Origin: Spirosoma agri
GTDB taxonomy: Bacteria; Bacteroidota; Bacteroidia; Cytophagales; Spirosomataceae
DNA length: 64,000 nt
Reading direction: 5' to 3'
Assembly (NCBI RefSeq): GCF_010747415.1
Contig: NZ_JAAGNZ010000002.1
Location: 806,001 to 870,000 of the forward strand
Within the stretch, counting starts at the first letter, position 1. Each line of letters begins with the position of its first letter. The position numbers were made by a program, and so were the translations under genes. This document shows positions 1-8,626 of this stretch, piece after piece. The notes beneath the pieces were generated by a model. It did not search any database and was not told the DNA's origin. It was given only the letters and a program-made list of their open reading frames with translations.

Positions 1-62
1 GGGTGGAAATGGCCATTATAAAGGTATAAAAACCCTGACGATCCGTTTCGGGTTTCCTGTCT

Positions 63-725
63 ATGAAACCCGACTTTGATCTTAATGTTGCCTTAACGCG
101 AATCGAAGAAGCCGTTCGGTCGTATCCGAAAGCGGCCATGTTCGACCTGGCCGAACGGGGCTACAACACTGTATTTGAGCAGCTAATCTCCTGTATCATA
201 TCCATTCGTACGCTCGATGAAACGACGATACCGGTCTCATTACGCCTGTTCGAAGTGGCCCGAACACCCGAACAACTGTTGGCGCTCGACATGCCGACGC
301 TGACCGACTTGCTGTTTGGTACGACCTATCCAGAACAGAAAGCCTACACCATGCATGGCATTGCCGACCGGGTTATCAATGAATTTGGTGGTCAGTTGCC
401 CGCCGATTTTGCCACGCTGACGTCACTGAAAGGCGTGGGACCGAAATGCGCCAATCTGACCCTGGGTGTTGCTACTGGACAGGCCGCGATCAGCGTCGAT
501 GTGCACGTTCATCGGGTCGTAAACCGGTGGGGGTACGTACGAACCAAACAGCCGGAGCAAACATTGAAAGCGCTGGAAGCGTTGGTTCCCCACGATCAAT
601 GGGTCAATATCAATCGCTTACTTATGCCCTTCGGTAAGCACATCTGTACGGGTACGCTGCCTCGCTGTTCAACCTGCCCGGTGCTGGACTGGTGTGAGCA
701 GGTGGGCGTGGAACGGCACCGGTAA
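63..725 (+). CDS. nth: Endonuclease III-like DNA glycosylase/AP lyase
   Basis: This base-excision repair enzyme removes oxidised pyrimidines and cleaves the abasic site. The protein has 220 residues, close to the family norm. The helix-hairpin-helix reads LKGVGPKCAN, with the Lys at the catalytic position, and VDVH follows with the conserved Asp. The C-terminus carries Cys195, Cys202, Cys205 and Cys211 in the C-X6-C-X2-C-X5-C spacing of the 4Fe-4S cluster. The ATG at 63 is the first in frame. The N-terminal helix reads SIRTLDETT where E. coli Nth has SAQTTD, so substrate preference could differ. It stands alone, convergent with the next gene. Confidence 0.9.
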   Translation: MKPDFDLNVALTRIEEAVRSYPKAAMFDLAERGYNTVFEQLISCIISIRTLDETTIPVSLRLFEVARTPEQLLALDMPTLTDLLFGTTYPEQKAYTMHGIADRVINEFGGQLPADFATLTSLKGVGPKCANLTLGVATGQAAISVDVHVHRVVNRWGYVRTKQPEQTLKALEALVPHDQWVNINRLLMPFGKHICTGTLPRCSTCPVLDWCEQVGVERHR

Positions 726-737
726 GCGACGAGCTGG

Positions 738-1286
738 CTACTCCGTTTTTCTTGCCGGGCGCGACTTCATGTATTCGTTCAGACTTGCCAGCATAGCACG
801 GCATTCTTTGTCCAACTGCCGATATAAATCAGCTTGTTGCGTAACGGCCTGCTTGACAACCTCCGCACTTTTAGCCGCCTTGTCAGACGCCCGACTCATT
901 TCTTCGGCGGTTGGACTTGTTGGTCGAACGGGTAGCGAAAGACCTTTGCTTTCCGTAATCAGATCGGTGATGGTAGCGCGGTAACGCCCGAATTTAGATT
1001 CGATCGTGAGCGTATACCGGATCAGTTGCTCACTAATTCGGAAGGCCGATTTGACAAACAGTATATTGTTTTCCTGATCGAACTGCTGTTCCGCATCGCT
1101 TTCGTTCGGAAACTGCTGTTGGAGCCATAAACGGGCTTCGCTGCTGATCTGTCGGGCTGGCCGGGTCGCATCAGGCAGACGTACTAATTCCTGATACTGA
1201 ACCTGTCCGGTCTCATTGGTTGGTAGCTTGACCTGAGCCACAACCGTAAGCGATAACAGGATAAAAATGGGTAATAAGATTTTCAT
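738..1286 (-). CDS. Secreted DUF4468-like protein
   Basis: The chosen start is the ATG at 1286, which opens directly on a signal peptide (MKILLPIFILLSLTVVAQ). An upstream ATG at 1319 would add 11 polar residues ahead of it. The mature part begins with a strand-rich segment (QVQYQELVRLPD) and a conserved-looking centre (ILFVKSAFRISEQLIRYTLTIE). This resembles the DUF4468 TBP-like fold common in Bacteroidota envelope proteins. The C-terminal third is a helical, Ala/Lys/Gln-rich stretch. The family assignment is from overall pattern, and the function is unknown. A -7 box lies about 110 bases upstream of the start. Confidence 0.65.
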   Translation of the reverse strand: MKILLPIFILLSLTVVAQVKLPTNETGQVQYQELVRLPDATRPARQISSEARLWLQQQFPNESDAEQQFDQENNILFVKSAFRISEQLIRYTLTIESKFGRYRATITDLITESKGLSLPVRPTSPTAEEMSRASDKAAKSAEVVKQAVTQQADLYRQLDKECRAMLASLNEYMKSRPARKTE

Positions 1287-1397
1287 GGCTGGCAATAGCG
1301 TTTTGGCGCGTGCCGACATACAGGAGTAACGTGCTGTATATCAACTGCGAAAGCGTGAGTAACTAACTTCATGCTGGAGTCCAGGACTTCCAGTATA

Positions 1398-1405
1398 CAA
1401 AGATA
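1398..1405 (-). promoter_or_regulatory. Bacteroidota -7 promoter box (TATCTTTG)
   Basis: Read on the minus strand the sequence is TATCTTTG, an exact match to the TAnnTTTG -7 consensus of Bacteroidota sigma-ABfr. It points at the DUF4468-like gene and would give a 5' leader of about 110 nt. No convincing -33 TTTG was found at the usual spacing. Confidence 0.5.
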
Positions 1406-1461
1406 AAGCTTACAGGCATTTCGCGGACGGCTTCTTCAATTTACTGCCGGGTGCCGAGCAA

Positions 1462-2013
1462 CTATACGGCGGCTGTTTCATCATCGATGGCAAGGCCAGC
1501 TTCGATCAATCCATCAAGGTCAAAACCCTGAAGATCCAGGTAGTTTAGTATAGCACGGGCATTGATACGCGCGGGCCCGACCCGGTAGCCGCTGTCTTTA
1601 CTGGATGCAATAACTCCTCTCGACGTGATAATCAGCGTAATAGGATCCGCAAATAGCTCAATATAATCGTTCCCCCGCGTTACTGTAACAGCAACTTCTT
1701 CCTCCCATGAATAGGCTTCTTTGAAACAGGTACGTGCTTCTTCGTCCGTAATCGTTACCAGCTTGCGAAGTACGGGACGAATTAGTTCGGGAGACAGTTC
1801 GTGTTCAATGCGACTACCGTCGTAGCAGACCTTCACTTCGTCGTTGGCAATGTCCACGGTTACGAGTTTAGCATTCCGGCTTTGGGCGTCCGGGCTGTCG
1901 ACCTGAACCCGGCTACCTAAATAGCGAGCCAGTTCCTGAACTGTCAACCCTGTCGTACGTGTCTTCATTAGTTGTATTGGGTAGTGTGTTGGTACTTGAT
2001 TAGAAAGGGTCAT
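1462..2013 (-). CDS. Conserved hypothetical protein, cytoplasmic
   Basis: I do not recognise this 183-residue protein with confidence. It has no signal peptide or membrane segment. Residues 16 on read MKTRTTGLTVQELARYLG, so a second possible start lies at 1968; the segment looks like a short helical domain. The middle (VRKL-like VLRKLVTITDEEARTCF) and the C-terminal acidic helix (LDGLIEAGLAIDDE) suggest a compact alpha/beta protein. Such stand-alone proteins often occur as paralogues in Spirosoma-type genomes. A TAAATTTG -7 box at 2033-2040 lies 20 bases ahead of the longer start, which supports the ATG at 2013. Confidence 0.6.
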   Translation of the reverse strand: MTLSNQVPTHYPIQLMKTRTTGLTVQELARYLGSRVQVDSPDAQSRNAKLVTVDIANDEVKVCYDGSRIEHELSPELIRPVLRKLVTITDEEARTCFKEAYSWEEEVAVTVTRGNDYIELFADPITLIITSRGVIASSKDSGYRVGPARINARAILNYLDLQGFDLDGLIEAGLAIDDETAAV

Positions 2014-2032
2014 CTGTAATACGTCGGTTAAA

Positions 2033-2040
2033 CAAATTTA
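2033..2040 (-). promoter_or_regulatory. Bacteroidota -7 promoter box (TAAATTTG)
   Basis: The minus strand reads TAAATTTG, a match to TAnnTTTG, 20 bases upstream of the ATG at 2013. The predicted leader is only about 15 nt. There is no clear -33 element. Confidence 0.45.
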
Positions 2041-2748
2041 ATACCTTAATGCGTTACTAAGTTCATTAAAATGACAATTAAGATCGTTCAGAACACGCTG
2101 AAGTCTACCTGCTTACGCGGGATTGATTACTTAGAGCAGGAGCTAGTTTACGTTAAACGTTGACCACAACAGCCCGTAGCCTTGTCAGTTTGGTACGATT
2201 CCTCTTATCAGATGCCTCGCTTTTGACTTATCCAAGTGCTGATGAGACCATTGGTAAAGCGGTCTGCTGTTGAAATAATCAAATTTTGTACCAGAAAAGC
2301 CGGTCAGAAATTGTCATAAAATAACACAAAATCTATTGTGCCCATAAACGGAAAATAGGGTATTTATTTTGTTTGTCTATTTTTGTATTGGTAATATTGT
2401 CGTAGTCATTTGTTGAGTAGACGTAAATGACTTGGTCGCGCTTTAGTCATTTAGGTATGTTGGCTAGTGTCGTATAAACGCTCAGTTTATGCGTATTTCT
2501 TCAAAAATAAAATTTTACACAGTTTTTGCGGAGAACGATCACCTGTTTTTAGCAGGTTTGGCCGTTGTTTTTCTGTGTTTTAAGTAAGCAATAATCGCAT
2601 AAAAGGTACTATAGTTCCATTCTGTCAAGGGCTATAGTCGCAGAGTAGGCTGGAAATCGATTAATCAAGTTTGCCGTGAGTTTACCCGTGTTCGATCGGA
2701 AAGACCCAGTCGTCGCTCGCTGATTTTGCCCGGAAAGCGCAAAAATAA
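2041..2748. other. Gene-free AT-rich gap with small dyads
   Basis: No convincing coding sequence is visible on either strand in these 700 bases. A TATTTTTG box (a match to TAnnTTTG) occurs near 2379-2386 on the plus strand. It is followed by AGTCATTT (2404-2411), its complement AAATGACT (2425-2432) and AGTCATTT again (2445-2452). A small hairpin (ACCTG/CAGGT, 2541-2557) precedes a T-rich run. These could mark a small RNA or a regulator site, but nothing here matches an RNA family I know. Confidence 0.3.
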
Positions 2749-2786
2749 AGCCCAAATCCTGTTACTTTAAACAGAGTATTTGGGCT
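2749..2786 (-). terminator. Rho-independent terminator of the metal efflux operon
   Basis: The arms AGCCCAAAT/ATTTGGGCT form a 9-bp outer stem, extended inside by CTGTT/AACAG. On the minus strand the stem is followed by TTTATTTTTG. It sits 45 bases after the stop of the RND pump gene. Confidence 0.75.
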
Positions 2787-2830
2787 AGAGGGTAATCCGT
2801 TGTTAATGGTTTGTGCTTTCTATGTATTAC

Positions 2831-5800
2831 CTACAGCTCCGTTCCTTCCTCGATTGGTTCGGGAATGTGTTTGCCGGCTGAATCCAGTGGAGTGGGCCGG
2901 GGCCGCCGACGATACACCAGGTAGAAAAGAGGGGGGATAATAAGCGGTGTAAAAAAGAGTGTTGTGGTTAGGCCCCCGATGATCACCGTAGCAAGCGGAC
3001 GCTGTACGTCTGAGCCGATACCGCTCGAAATCGCGGCTGGCACAAGGCCGATGATGGCGACGACCATAATGGCCATGATCGCTCGAAACTGTTCCTGCGC
3101 CGTTTCGATGGTGACTTCCAGTAAGGGCTTGGTGCTACCCATCAAATTGCGATTCAAGGCTGAAACCAGCAATACGCCCGCCATAACGGAAATACCGAAA
3201 ATCGATACGAAGCCAACCCCCGCCGACACGTTGAAGTTATAGCCCCGCAATAACAGCGCACCAATACCACCTGCCAGCGCAAACAGCAGGCAGGTCAGGG
3301 TGAGCAACGTATCACGCACATTACCATAGAGCATAAAGAGAAATAAGAACACAACAACGATCGTCAGCGGGATTGAGATACTCAATTGACCGCCCGCTCG
3401 TTCCAAATTCTCGTATTGACCGCCGTAGATGACGCTGTACCCTTCTGGAATCTTGACGTGCTGCTCAACCTTCTGGCTGATTTCTTTTACGAAACCGCCC
3501 TGGTCCCGTCCGCGGATATTGGTCCGGACGGTGACCATCCGCTTGCCGTTGATGCGGTAAATATTGGTCTGGCCCTGCACATACCGAATATCGGCCAGCT
3601 CGTTCATCGGGATCAGCGCTCCCGTAGCCGAAGGAACTTGCAGCAGCCGGATGGCGTCGATACTGCCCCGACTTTCGGGCGTGAACCGTACAACAATATC
3701 GTAGCGTTTGGCTTCGTCGTAGATAGTGCCGATAGCTTTGCCGCCAATGGCCGCTTCGATCATGTTCTCGATCTCCGATACGTTGATGCCGTACCGGGCA
3801 GCAGCCGGACGATTGATCTTGATCGCCAGTTGATCCTGCGGCCCTTCCTGCTCGATATTTACGGACACGGCGCCATTCATGCCCCGTACCAGGGCGGCAA
3901 TGCTATCGGCTTTGGCGCGCATAACTGTCAGATCGTTACCGACGACCGAAATAGCCAGATCGGCTGCGCTACCCGTTACGATCTCCATGACCTGATCGAT
4001 AATCGGCTGACCCGATGAAAAGAAGGCACCCGGAAAGGCTTCCTGCAACTCATTTTGCACCGAGCTGACAATTTCTTTCTTCGAGATGCTATCCGACCAG
4101 GTGCTGTAATCCTTTAAGCCAACCAGAATTTCGGTACGATCGGACGGGAACGGGTCGGTGCCATCGTCGTTGCGGCCCGATTGGGTAATGACGAAACTAA
4201 CGGGTTTATATTTGGCAATAATGTCGCGGATTTTGGGCGCGATCTTGGCGTTTTCCTGAATGGTAATCCCCGACGGCATGAACGCCCGCATGAAAATGGA
4301 CCCTTCGTCGAGCTCCGGCAAAAACTCGGTGCCGAGCTTCAGGCCGAATCCGATCATGACCAGCACGACCGTCAACCCAACACCGACGACCAGTTTCGGG
4401 GCTTTGAGCAATGTCGATTGTAACAGCCACTGATAGCCTTTTTCCAGCGGAGATAGCAGGAAATTTTTGTGCTCTTTCAGCGGTTTTCCATCGGGTGCCA
4501 GTGCTTTCCGGAAGGCAAACGAGATCAGCACGGGTATAACCGTGAGGGCGCACAGCAGCGAACCAATTACTGCAAACGATAACGTCAGCGCCATCGGGCT
4601 GAACAGCTTGCCTTCGACCCGCTGCATGAGCAGAATGGGCATGTAGGCCAGCACGATGATCGTAACCGAGAAGAAAATCTCCCGGGCTACTTCCCCCGCC
4701 GATAGGGCCGTAACCGTTACGATGCCTTTATTTCGATCGCCTGGTCCGGATGATCGGTAGCGTCGGATGAGGTGTTCGGCCATTACGCTGGCCCCATCGA
4801 CAATGATCCCAAAATCAATCGCACCCAGCGACAGCAAGTTTGCCGGAATGCCCACCAGCTTCATCAGAATGAACGCAAAGAGCAGCGAGAACGGAATCGT
4901 AACCGTAACCACCAGAGCCGCCCGCAAACTGCCCAGAAACAGCACGAGAAGAATCACAACGATCGAAATACCTTCGATGAGGGTGTGCGCAACCGTTTCG
5001 AGCGAATGGTCGATCAGGAACCCCCGGTCATAGAGAATACGTAAATGAACGCCTTTGGGTAATTCCCGCGCTTCGAGATCAGCAATTTTCTCTTTGAGCA
5101 GCTCCAGCACTTCACTCGGATTTTCGCCCCGTCGCAGTAGCACGATGCCTTCGGTGGCACCGATCACGTCGAGTCCTTCGTCGGGAATCCGGTAGCCCAG
5201 AATACCCGATGGCGCTGGCGGGTTGATTTCAACGCTGGCCACATCGCGGACGAGAACCGGTACGCCCTCATTGGTTTTCAGGACGATGTTCTGGATGTCT
5301 TCCGGCGATTTGAGCGCGCCCAACCCACGTACCGCAAACCCCTGACCACCTCGGGCAATGATATTGCCGCCCGTGTTCTGGTTGTTCTTCTGAACGGCTT
5401 CGATCACTTCCTGCAGGGTCAGGCTGTATTTGCGCAGTTTGGCCGGATCAGGAATCACCTGATACTGTTTGATCGGTCCACCGAAGGTCGTAACATCGGC
5501 CAGACCCGGCACCTGCAACAGTTGAGGAATGATGGTCCAGTCCTGCAAATCACGCAACTGCATGGGCGTCATGCTGGCCGGCGCTTCAATGACATAGCGG
5601 TAGATTTCACCCACCGCCGTGGTCAGCGGGGCCAGTTCCGGTTCGACGCCATCAGGAAGCTGCGCTCCACTCAACCGCTCGATAACCTGCTGCCGGGCAA
5701 AATAGTCCGTTACGGTTTCGTCGAAGTTCAGTTGAACGACCGACAGCCCGAAAATGGTCCGGGAACGTCGGTCCGTAACGTGCGGCACATTGTTCAGTAC

Positions 5801-6013
5801 CCGCTCGATTGGGATCGTTACCTGCTGCTCGACCTCTTCGGCTGCGCGGCCATCGTATTTAGCGATGATGATAACGTTCGTATCGGCAATGTCGGGGTAG
5901 GCTTCAATCTTCAGCAGTTTGAAACACCACAAACCCAGTCCCATAACAGCGACCGCCAGCCCGACAACGACCCAGCGATTTCTGAGGGAGAATGTAATTA
6001 ATTTCTGAATCAT
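2831..6013 (-). CDS. CusA/CzcA-type heavy-metal RND efflux pump
   Basis: This is the inner-membrane, proton-driven pump subunit of a tripartite metal exporter (HME-RND family). It has 1060 residues, full length for the family. A first membrane helix is followed by a periplasmic porter domain, a block of helices from about residue 340, a second porter domain and the final helices. The signature GAIDFGIIVDGASVMAEHL at about residues 395-415 carries the acidic residues used for proton relay in CzcA. Metal specificity cannot be read from sequence here. It is the last gene of a C-B-A operon (outer-membrane channel, adaptor, pump). A 27-bp inverted repeat lies between it and the adaptor gene. Confidence 0.93.
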   Translation of the reverse strand: MIQKLITFSLRNRWVVVGLAVAVMGLGLWCFKLLKIEAYPDIADTNVIIIAKYDGRAAEEVEQQVTIPIERVLNNVPHVTDRRSRTIFGLSVVQLNFDETVTDYFARQQVIERLSGAQLPDGVEPELAPLTTAVGEIYRYVIEAPASMTPMQLRDLQDWTIIPQLLQVPGLADVTTFGGPIKQYQVIPDPAKLRKYSLTLQEVIEAVQKNNQNTGGNIIARGGQGFAVRGLGALKSPEDIQNIVLKTNEGVPVLVRDVASVEINPPAPSGILGYRIPDEGLDVIGATEGIVLLRRGENPSEVLELLKEKIADLEARELPKGVHLRILYDRGFLIDHSLETVAHTLIEGISIVVILLVLFLGSLRAALVVTVTIPFSLLFAFILMKLVGIPANLLSLGAIDFGIIVDGASVMAEHLIRRYRSSGPGDRNKGIVTVTALSAGEVAREIFFSVTIIVLAYMPILLMQRVEGKLFSPMALTLSFAVIGSLLCALTVIPVLISFAFRKALAPDGKPLKEHKNFLLSPLEKGYQWLLQSTLLKAPKLVVGVGLTVVLVMIGFGLKLGTEFLPELDEGSIFMRAFMPSGITIQENAKIAPKIRDIIAKYKPVSFVITQSGRNDDGTDPFPSDRTEILVGLKDYSTWSDSISKKEIVSSVQNELQEAFPGAFFSSGQPIIDQVMEIVTGSAADLAISVVGNDLTVMRAKADSIAALVRGMNGAVSVNIEQEGPQDQLAIKINRPAAARYGINVSEIENMIEAAIGGKAIGTIYDEAKRYDIVVRFTPESRGSIDAIRLLQVPSATGALIPMNELADIRYVQGQTNIYRINGKRMVTVRTNIRGRDQGGFVKEISQKVEQHVKIPEGYSVIYGGQYENLERAGGQLSISIPLTIVVVFLFLFMLYGNVRDTLLTLTCLLFALAGGIGALLLRGYNFNVSAGVGFVSIFGISVMAGVLLVSALNRNLMGSTKPLLEVTIETAQEQFRAIMAIMVVAIIGLVPAAISSGIGSDVQRPLATVIIGGLTTTLFFTPLIIPPLFYLVYRRRPRPTPLDSAGKHIPEPIEEGTEL

Positions 6014-6018
6014 TTAGG

Positions 6019-6092
6019 TAGGCAGGGCCAGCCGCTGGGTTGGCCAATCATAAGGTTCTGACACGGGCCAACCCAGCGGCTGGCCCTGCCTA
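6019..6092. repeat. Long perfect inverted repeat inside the efflux operon
   Basis: The arms at 6019-6045 and 6066-6092 are perfect 27-bp complements separated by 20 bases. The element fills almost the whole space between the adaptor stop and the pump start. There is no U-tract after it, so it looks like a dispersed palindromic element or an mRNA-stabilising hairpin, not a terminator. Confidence 0.85.
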
Positions 6093-6098
6093 ATCTGA

Positions 6099-7058
6099 TC
6101 AATACCCGAAACTTAAGCCTTTCAATTGCAGCGTATTGACCACCGTGACCGGCTCGTTCTCGCGCAAGCCGCCAAGCACGACCACCCGATCCTGTCGTTG
6201 CTGACCGAGTTGCAGTTCCCGGCGTTCAATGGCTTGCGGTCCGGTCTTGACAAAGACATAATCGCGACCCTGCACCGTCACCACTGCATCCCGCGAAACG
6301 GTCATGAACTTTCCTTCGGTAACGCCAAACCCAACCGTAGCAAACATGCCTGCTTTGAGCCGACCATCGGGATTCGGCACTGAAATGCGTAGTTTGATCT
6401 GACGTGTTGTATTGTCCACGTAGTCATTGACATTATCGATCCGCCCAACAAACCGCTCGTTGGGGAACGACGTGAAATTAAGGGTACAGGGTAAGCCCTT
6501 TTTGATCATACCAAACTGATTTTCCGGTATTTCGCAAACGACCAGAATCGTGTTTGGCCGCGCCCGTCGTAATTCTTCGGGGTCGAAACCAGCCAGTTTG
6601 AGTGTGGCTTCGTCCGAAATAATGGCTGCCTGTTCATTGGCCAGTTGTGTTTGAGCCTCGATGACTTCTTTGCCCGATGCGGCTCCGTGGGCCTGTAAAT
6701 CCTTTACCCGGCCCAGATTACCGCGCTCGGTCTGGATATTGATCCGATGCTGCAAAATAGCCGTGTAGTTTTCGGACAAACTGGGTTCGTCGAATAAGAC
6801 GAGCCGCTCGGCTGGGTTTTCCGTAGACTTCAACACCATGGCGGCTACGTGTCCCGGTGCCGAAAAATCAGTGCGGATTACTTCCGAATGAGCCGGTTCG
6901 GTCGTAAACGAGCGCATCATGACCGTATCCGGAAACGTTATGCGATTGCCATCGTTGCTCACGGTAGGGCGGGGTATCGACTTAACGACCGGCTTTGGTT
7001 TGTCTTTACAACCAATGGTCAGAATCGTAAGGACGACAAGGATGGGATACAGTTTCAT
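6099..7058 (-). CDS. RND efflux periplasmic adaptor (CusB/CzcB-like lipoprotein)
   Basis: This membrane-fusion protein links the inner-membrane pump to the outer-membrane channel. The N-terminus MKLYPILVVLTILTIGCKD is a lipoprotein signal with the lipobox Cys at residue 17. A short helical hairpin (LQHRINIQTERGNLGRVKDL and ANEQAAIISDEATLKLAGF) is flanked by barrel-sandwich halves. The beta-barrel region follows (RFVGRIDNVNDYVDNTTRQIKLRI). At 319 residues it is short for the family. It starts two bases after the stop of the channel gene, so the genes are surely co-transcribed. Confidence 0.9.
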   Translation of the reverse strand: MKLYPILVVLTILTIGCKDKPKPVVKSIPRPTVSNDGNRITFPDTVMMRSFTTEPAHSEVIRTDFSAPGHVAAMVLKSTENPAERLVLFDEPSLSENYTAILQHRINIQTERGNLGRVKDLQAHGAASGKEVIEAQTQLANEQAAIISDEATLKLAGFDPEELRRARPNTILVVCEIPENQFGMIKKGLPCTLNFTSFPNERFVGRIDNVNDYVDNTTRQIKLRISVPNPDGRLKAGMFATVGFGVTEGKFMTVSRDAVVTVQGRDYVFVKTGPQAIERRELQLGQQRQDRVVVLGGLRENEPVTVVNTLQLKGLSFGY

Positions 7059-7060
7059 GG

Positions 7061-8344
7061 TTAGTATGTGTTGATCTCACCCGTTGCATACAGCAGGCGA
7101 ACATAGTTCTGTCGGTAGATATACAGGTTCTGGTAATAGGCCGTTTGTGTGTCGAACCACGCTGTTTGCGCCTGAAGGAGATCGATGAGCGTTGTGGCAC
7201 CCCGCAGATACGCGTACCGCACCGAAGCCAGTACCTGATCGGCGTCGCGCCGGATCGCGGTGAACCGGTCGACGTTCTGGCGGCTGGTTAGTAACGACTG
7301 GTAGGCCGTTTCGACTTCAGAGCGTATACGGGCTTGTACCAGCGCAGCTGCTTGTCCGGCCTGCTCCTGCAAAATGCGGGATTTCTGGATTTCACCCTGA
7401 TTTCGACTATAAACAGGTAGTTCGAGGGTTAGAAAAACACCGGCATACGGGATCGCATTTTGTGGGTTCCAGATGAAGCCCGCTTCGTTGCGGGGTTTGG
7501 CCAGCACCTGCTGCAAATCCACATTGCGACGGGCCGTTTCGAGATTGGCCTCCGCGACTTTCACGTCGGCGCGGGTTGCCGATGCCAGCCGAAGCAGACT
7601 ATCGGCACTGGCTTTCACAGTTGGGTAAAAACCGAGCGGGTTAAAGACGGTGGCACTGATAACCGAATCGTTCATGGCGACGGTGATGCTGTCGGTCGTT
7701 GCCAGCGCGAGCCGTAGTTCCGCTAACCGGTTGTTAAGGTCCTGCTGTGCCGTACGCGTCTGAATAGCATACTGGTCAGAAATGAGCTGCGTACGCATCA
7801 GGTCGGTATTGCTGATGACCAGATTTTTCAGGCGTACCCTGTTCAACTGAACCAGCGTATCAACGTTTGCTTTGGCACGTTGCAGCAAGGCAAGCTGAAT
7901 TCGGGCATACCACGCATCCAGAAACCGATTGGCAACATCGAACAGTAACGTACGTTCCGTTTCGTCAACGCTCCGGGTCGCTAGGGCAGTATTGGCTTCG
8001 GCAAAGCGATTCCGGTACAGGCGCTTGTTATGAATGTCGAACTCTTTGGTTGCCTGAAGCCAGAACTGCCGTCGTTGCCGACCAAAAGGTCCTACCGCTT
8101 CCGCTCCGGGAGTCGGGGTCAACTGAATCAGCGTTTGGTTATTTAGAACTGGGTTTGGCCGTAAATTAGCCGTTGTCTGGTCCGCTTGAGCCGCATTAAT
8201 GTTCAGTCGCTCAACCCGTAGGGCGGGACTATTCGTGCGAACTTGTTGCAGTGCCTGCCGTAAGGTGATGGGTGTTTGGGACACGGCTTCCAGACTTACA
8301 GAACTAAGGCACAGCAGGCAATATAGTATTCTTTTTACCAGCAT
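7061..8344 (-). CDS. TolC/CzcC-like outer-membrane efflux channel
   Basis: This is the outer-membrane channel of the tripartite metal exporter. The start chosen is the ATG at 8344 (MLVKRILYCLLCLSSVSLEA), which opens on a signal peptide. A TTG at 8368 in the same frame would add only eight residues and sits over a promoter-like TTACTTTG at 8367-8374. The protein shows the two long helical repeats of the OEP family (for example ITLRQALQQVRTNSPALRVE near the N-terminus and QAGQAAALVQARIRSEVETAYQSL in the second half). It is the first gene of the C-B-A operon. Confidence 0.9.
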   Translation of the reverse strand: MLVKRILYCLLCLSSVSLEAVSQTPITLRQALQQVRTNSPALRVERLNINAAQADQTTANLRPNPVLNNQTLIQLTPTPGAEAVGPFGRQRRQFWLQATKEFDIHNKRLYRNRFAEANTALATRSVDETERTLLFDVANRFLDAWYARIQLALLQRAKANVDTLVQLNRVRLKNLVISNTDLMRTQLISDQYAIQTRTAQQDLNNRLAELRLALATTDSITVAMNDSVISATVFNPLGFYPTVKASADSLLRLASATRADVKVAEANLETARRNVDLQQVLAKPRNEAGFIWNPQNAIPYAGVFLTLELPVYSRNQGEIQKSRILQEQAGQAAALVQARIRSEVETAYQSLLTSRQNVDRFTAIRRDADQVLASVRYAYLRGATTLIDLLQAQTAWFDTQTAYYQNLYIYRQNYVRLLYATGEINTY

Positions 8345-8626
8345 TCGATCAAAGAGAGAACTCAGCAAAGTAACAACGCCTGCCCGCTAAAATCGATAGA
8401 TCGTTAATTAAAAGGTTGTTAAATATACTTAGTCCATTGCCGAATAATAGCTCATAATCTGAATTTTGCGGCCCTTTCGTAAAAATGATTACTTAGTCCT
8501 GCTTATCTTACCGATACATTGGGGCGAGATGAGGTATCGTATCCCACGAATAACTTCGTTGTCGCTGCCTCATGACCGACAGTACCGAAATACAGTGCTG
8601 ATCATCAGTGCTTTCCAGCAATACTC

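Noticed and set aside
3386..4018. Plus-strand frame of 210 codons inside the RND pump gene
   Set aside because: Antisense shadow of a well-supported, full-length pump gene; no signal, domain or promoter of its own.
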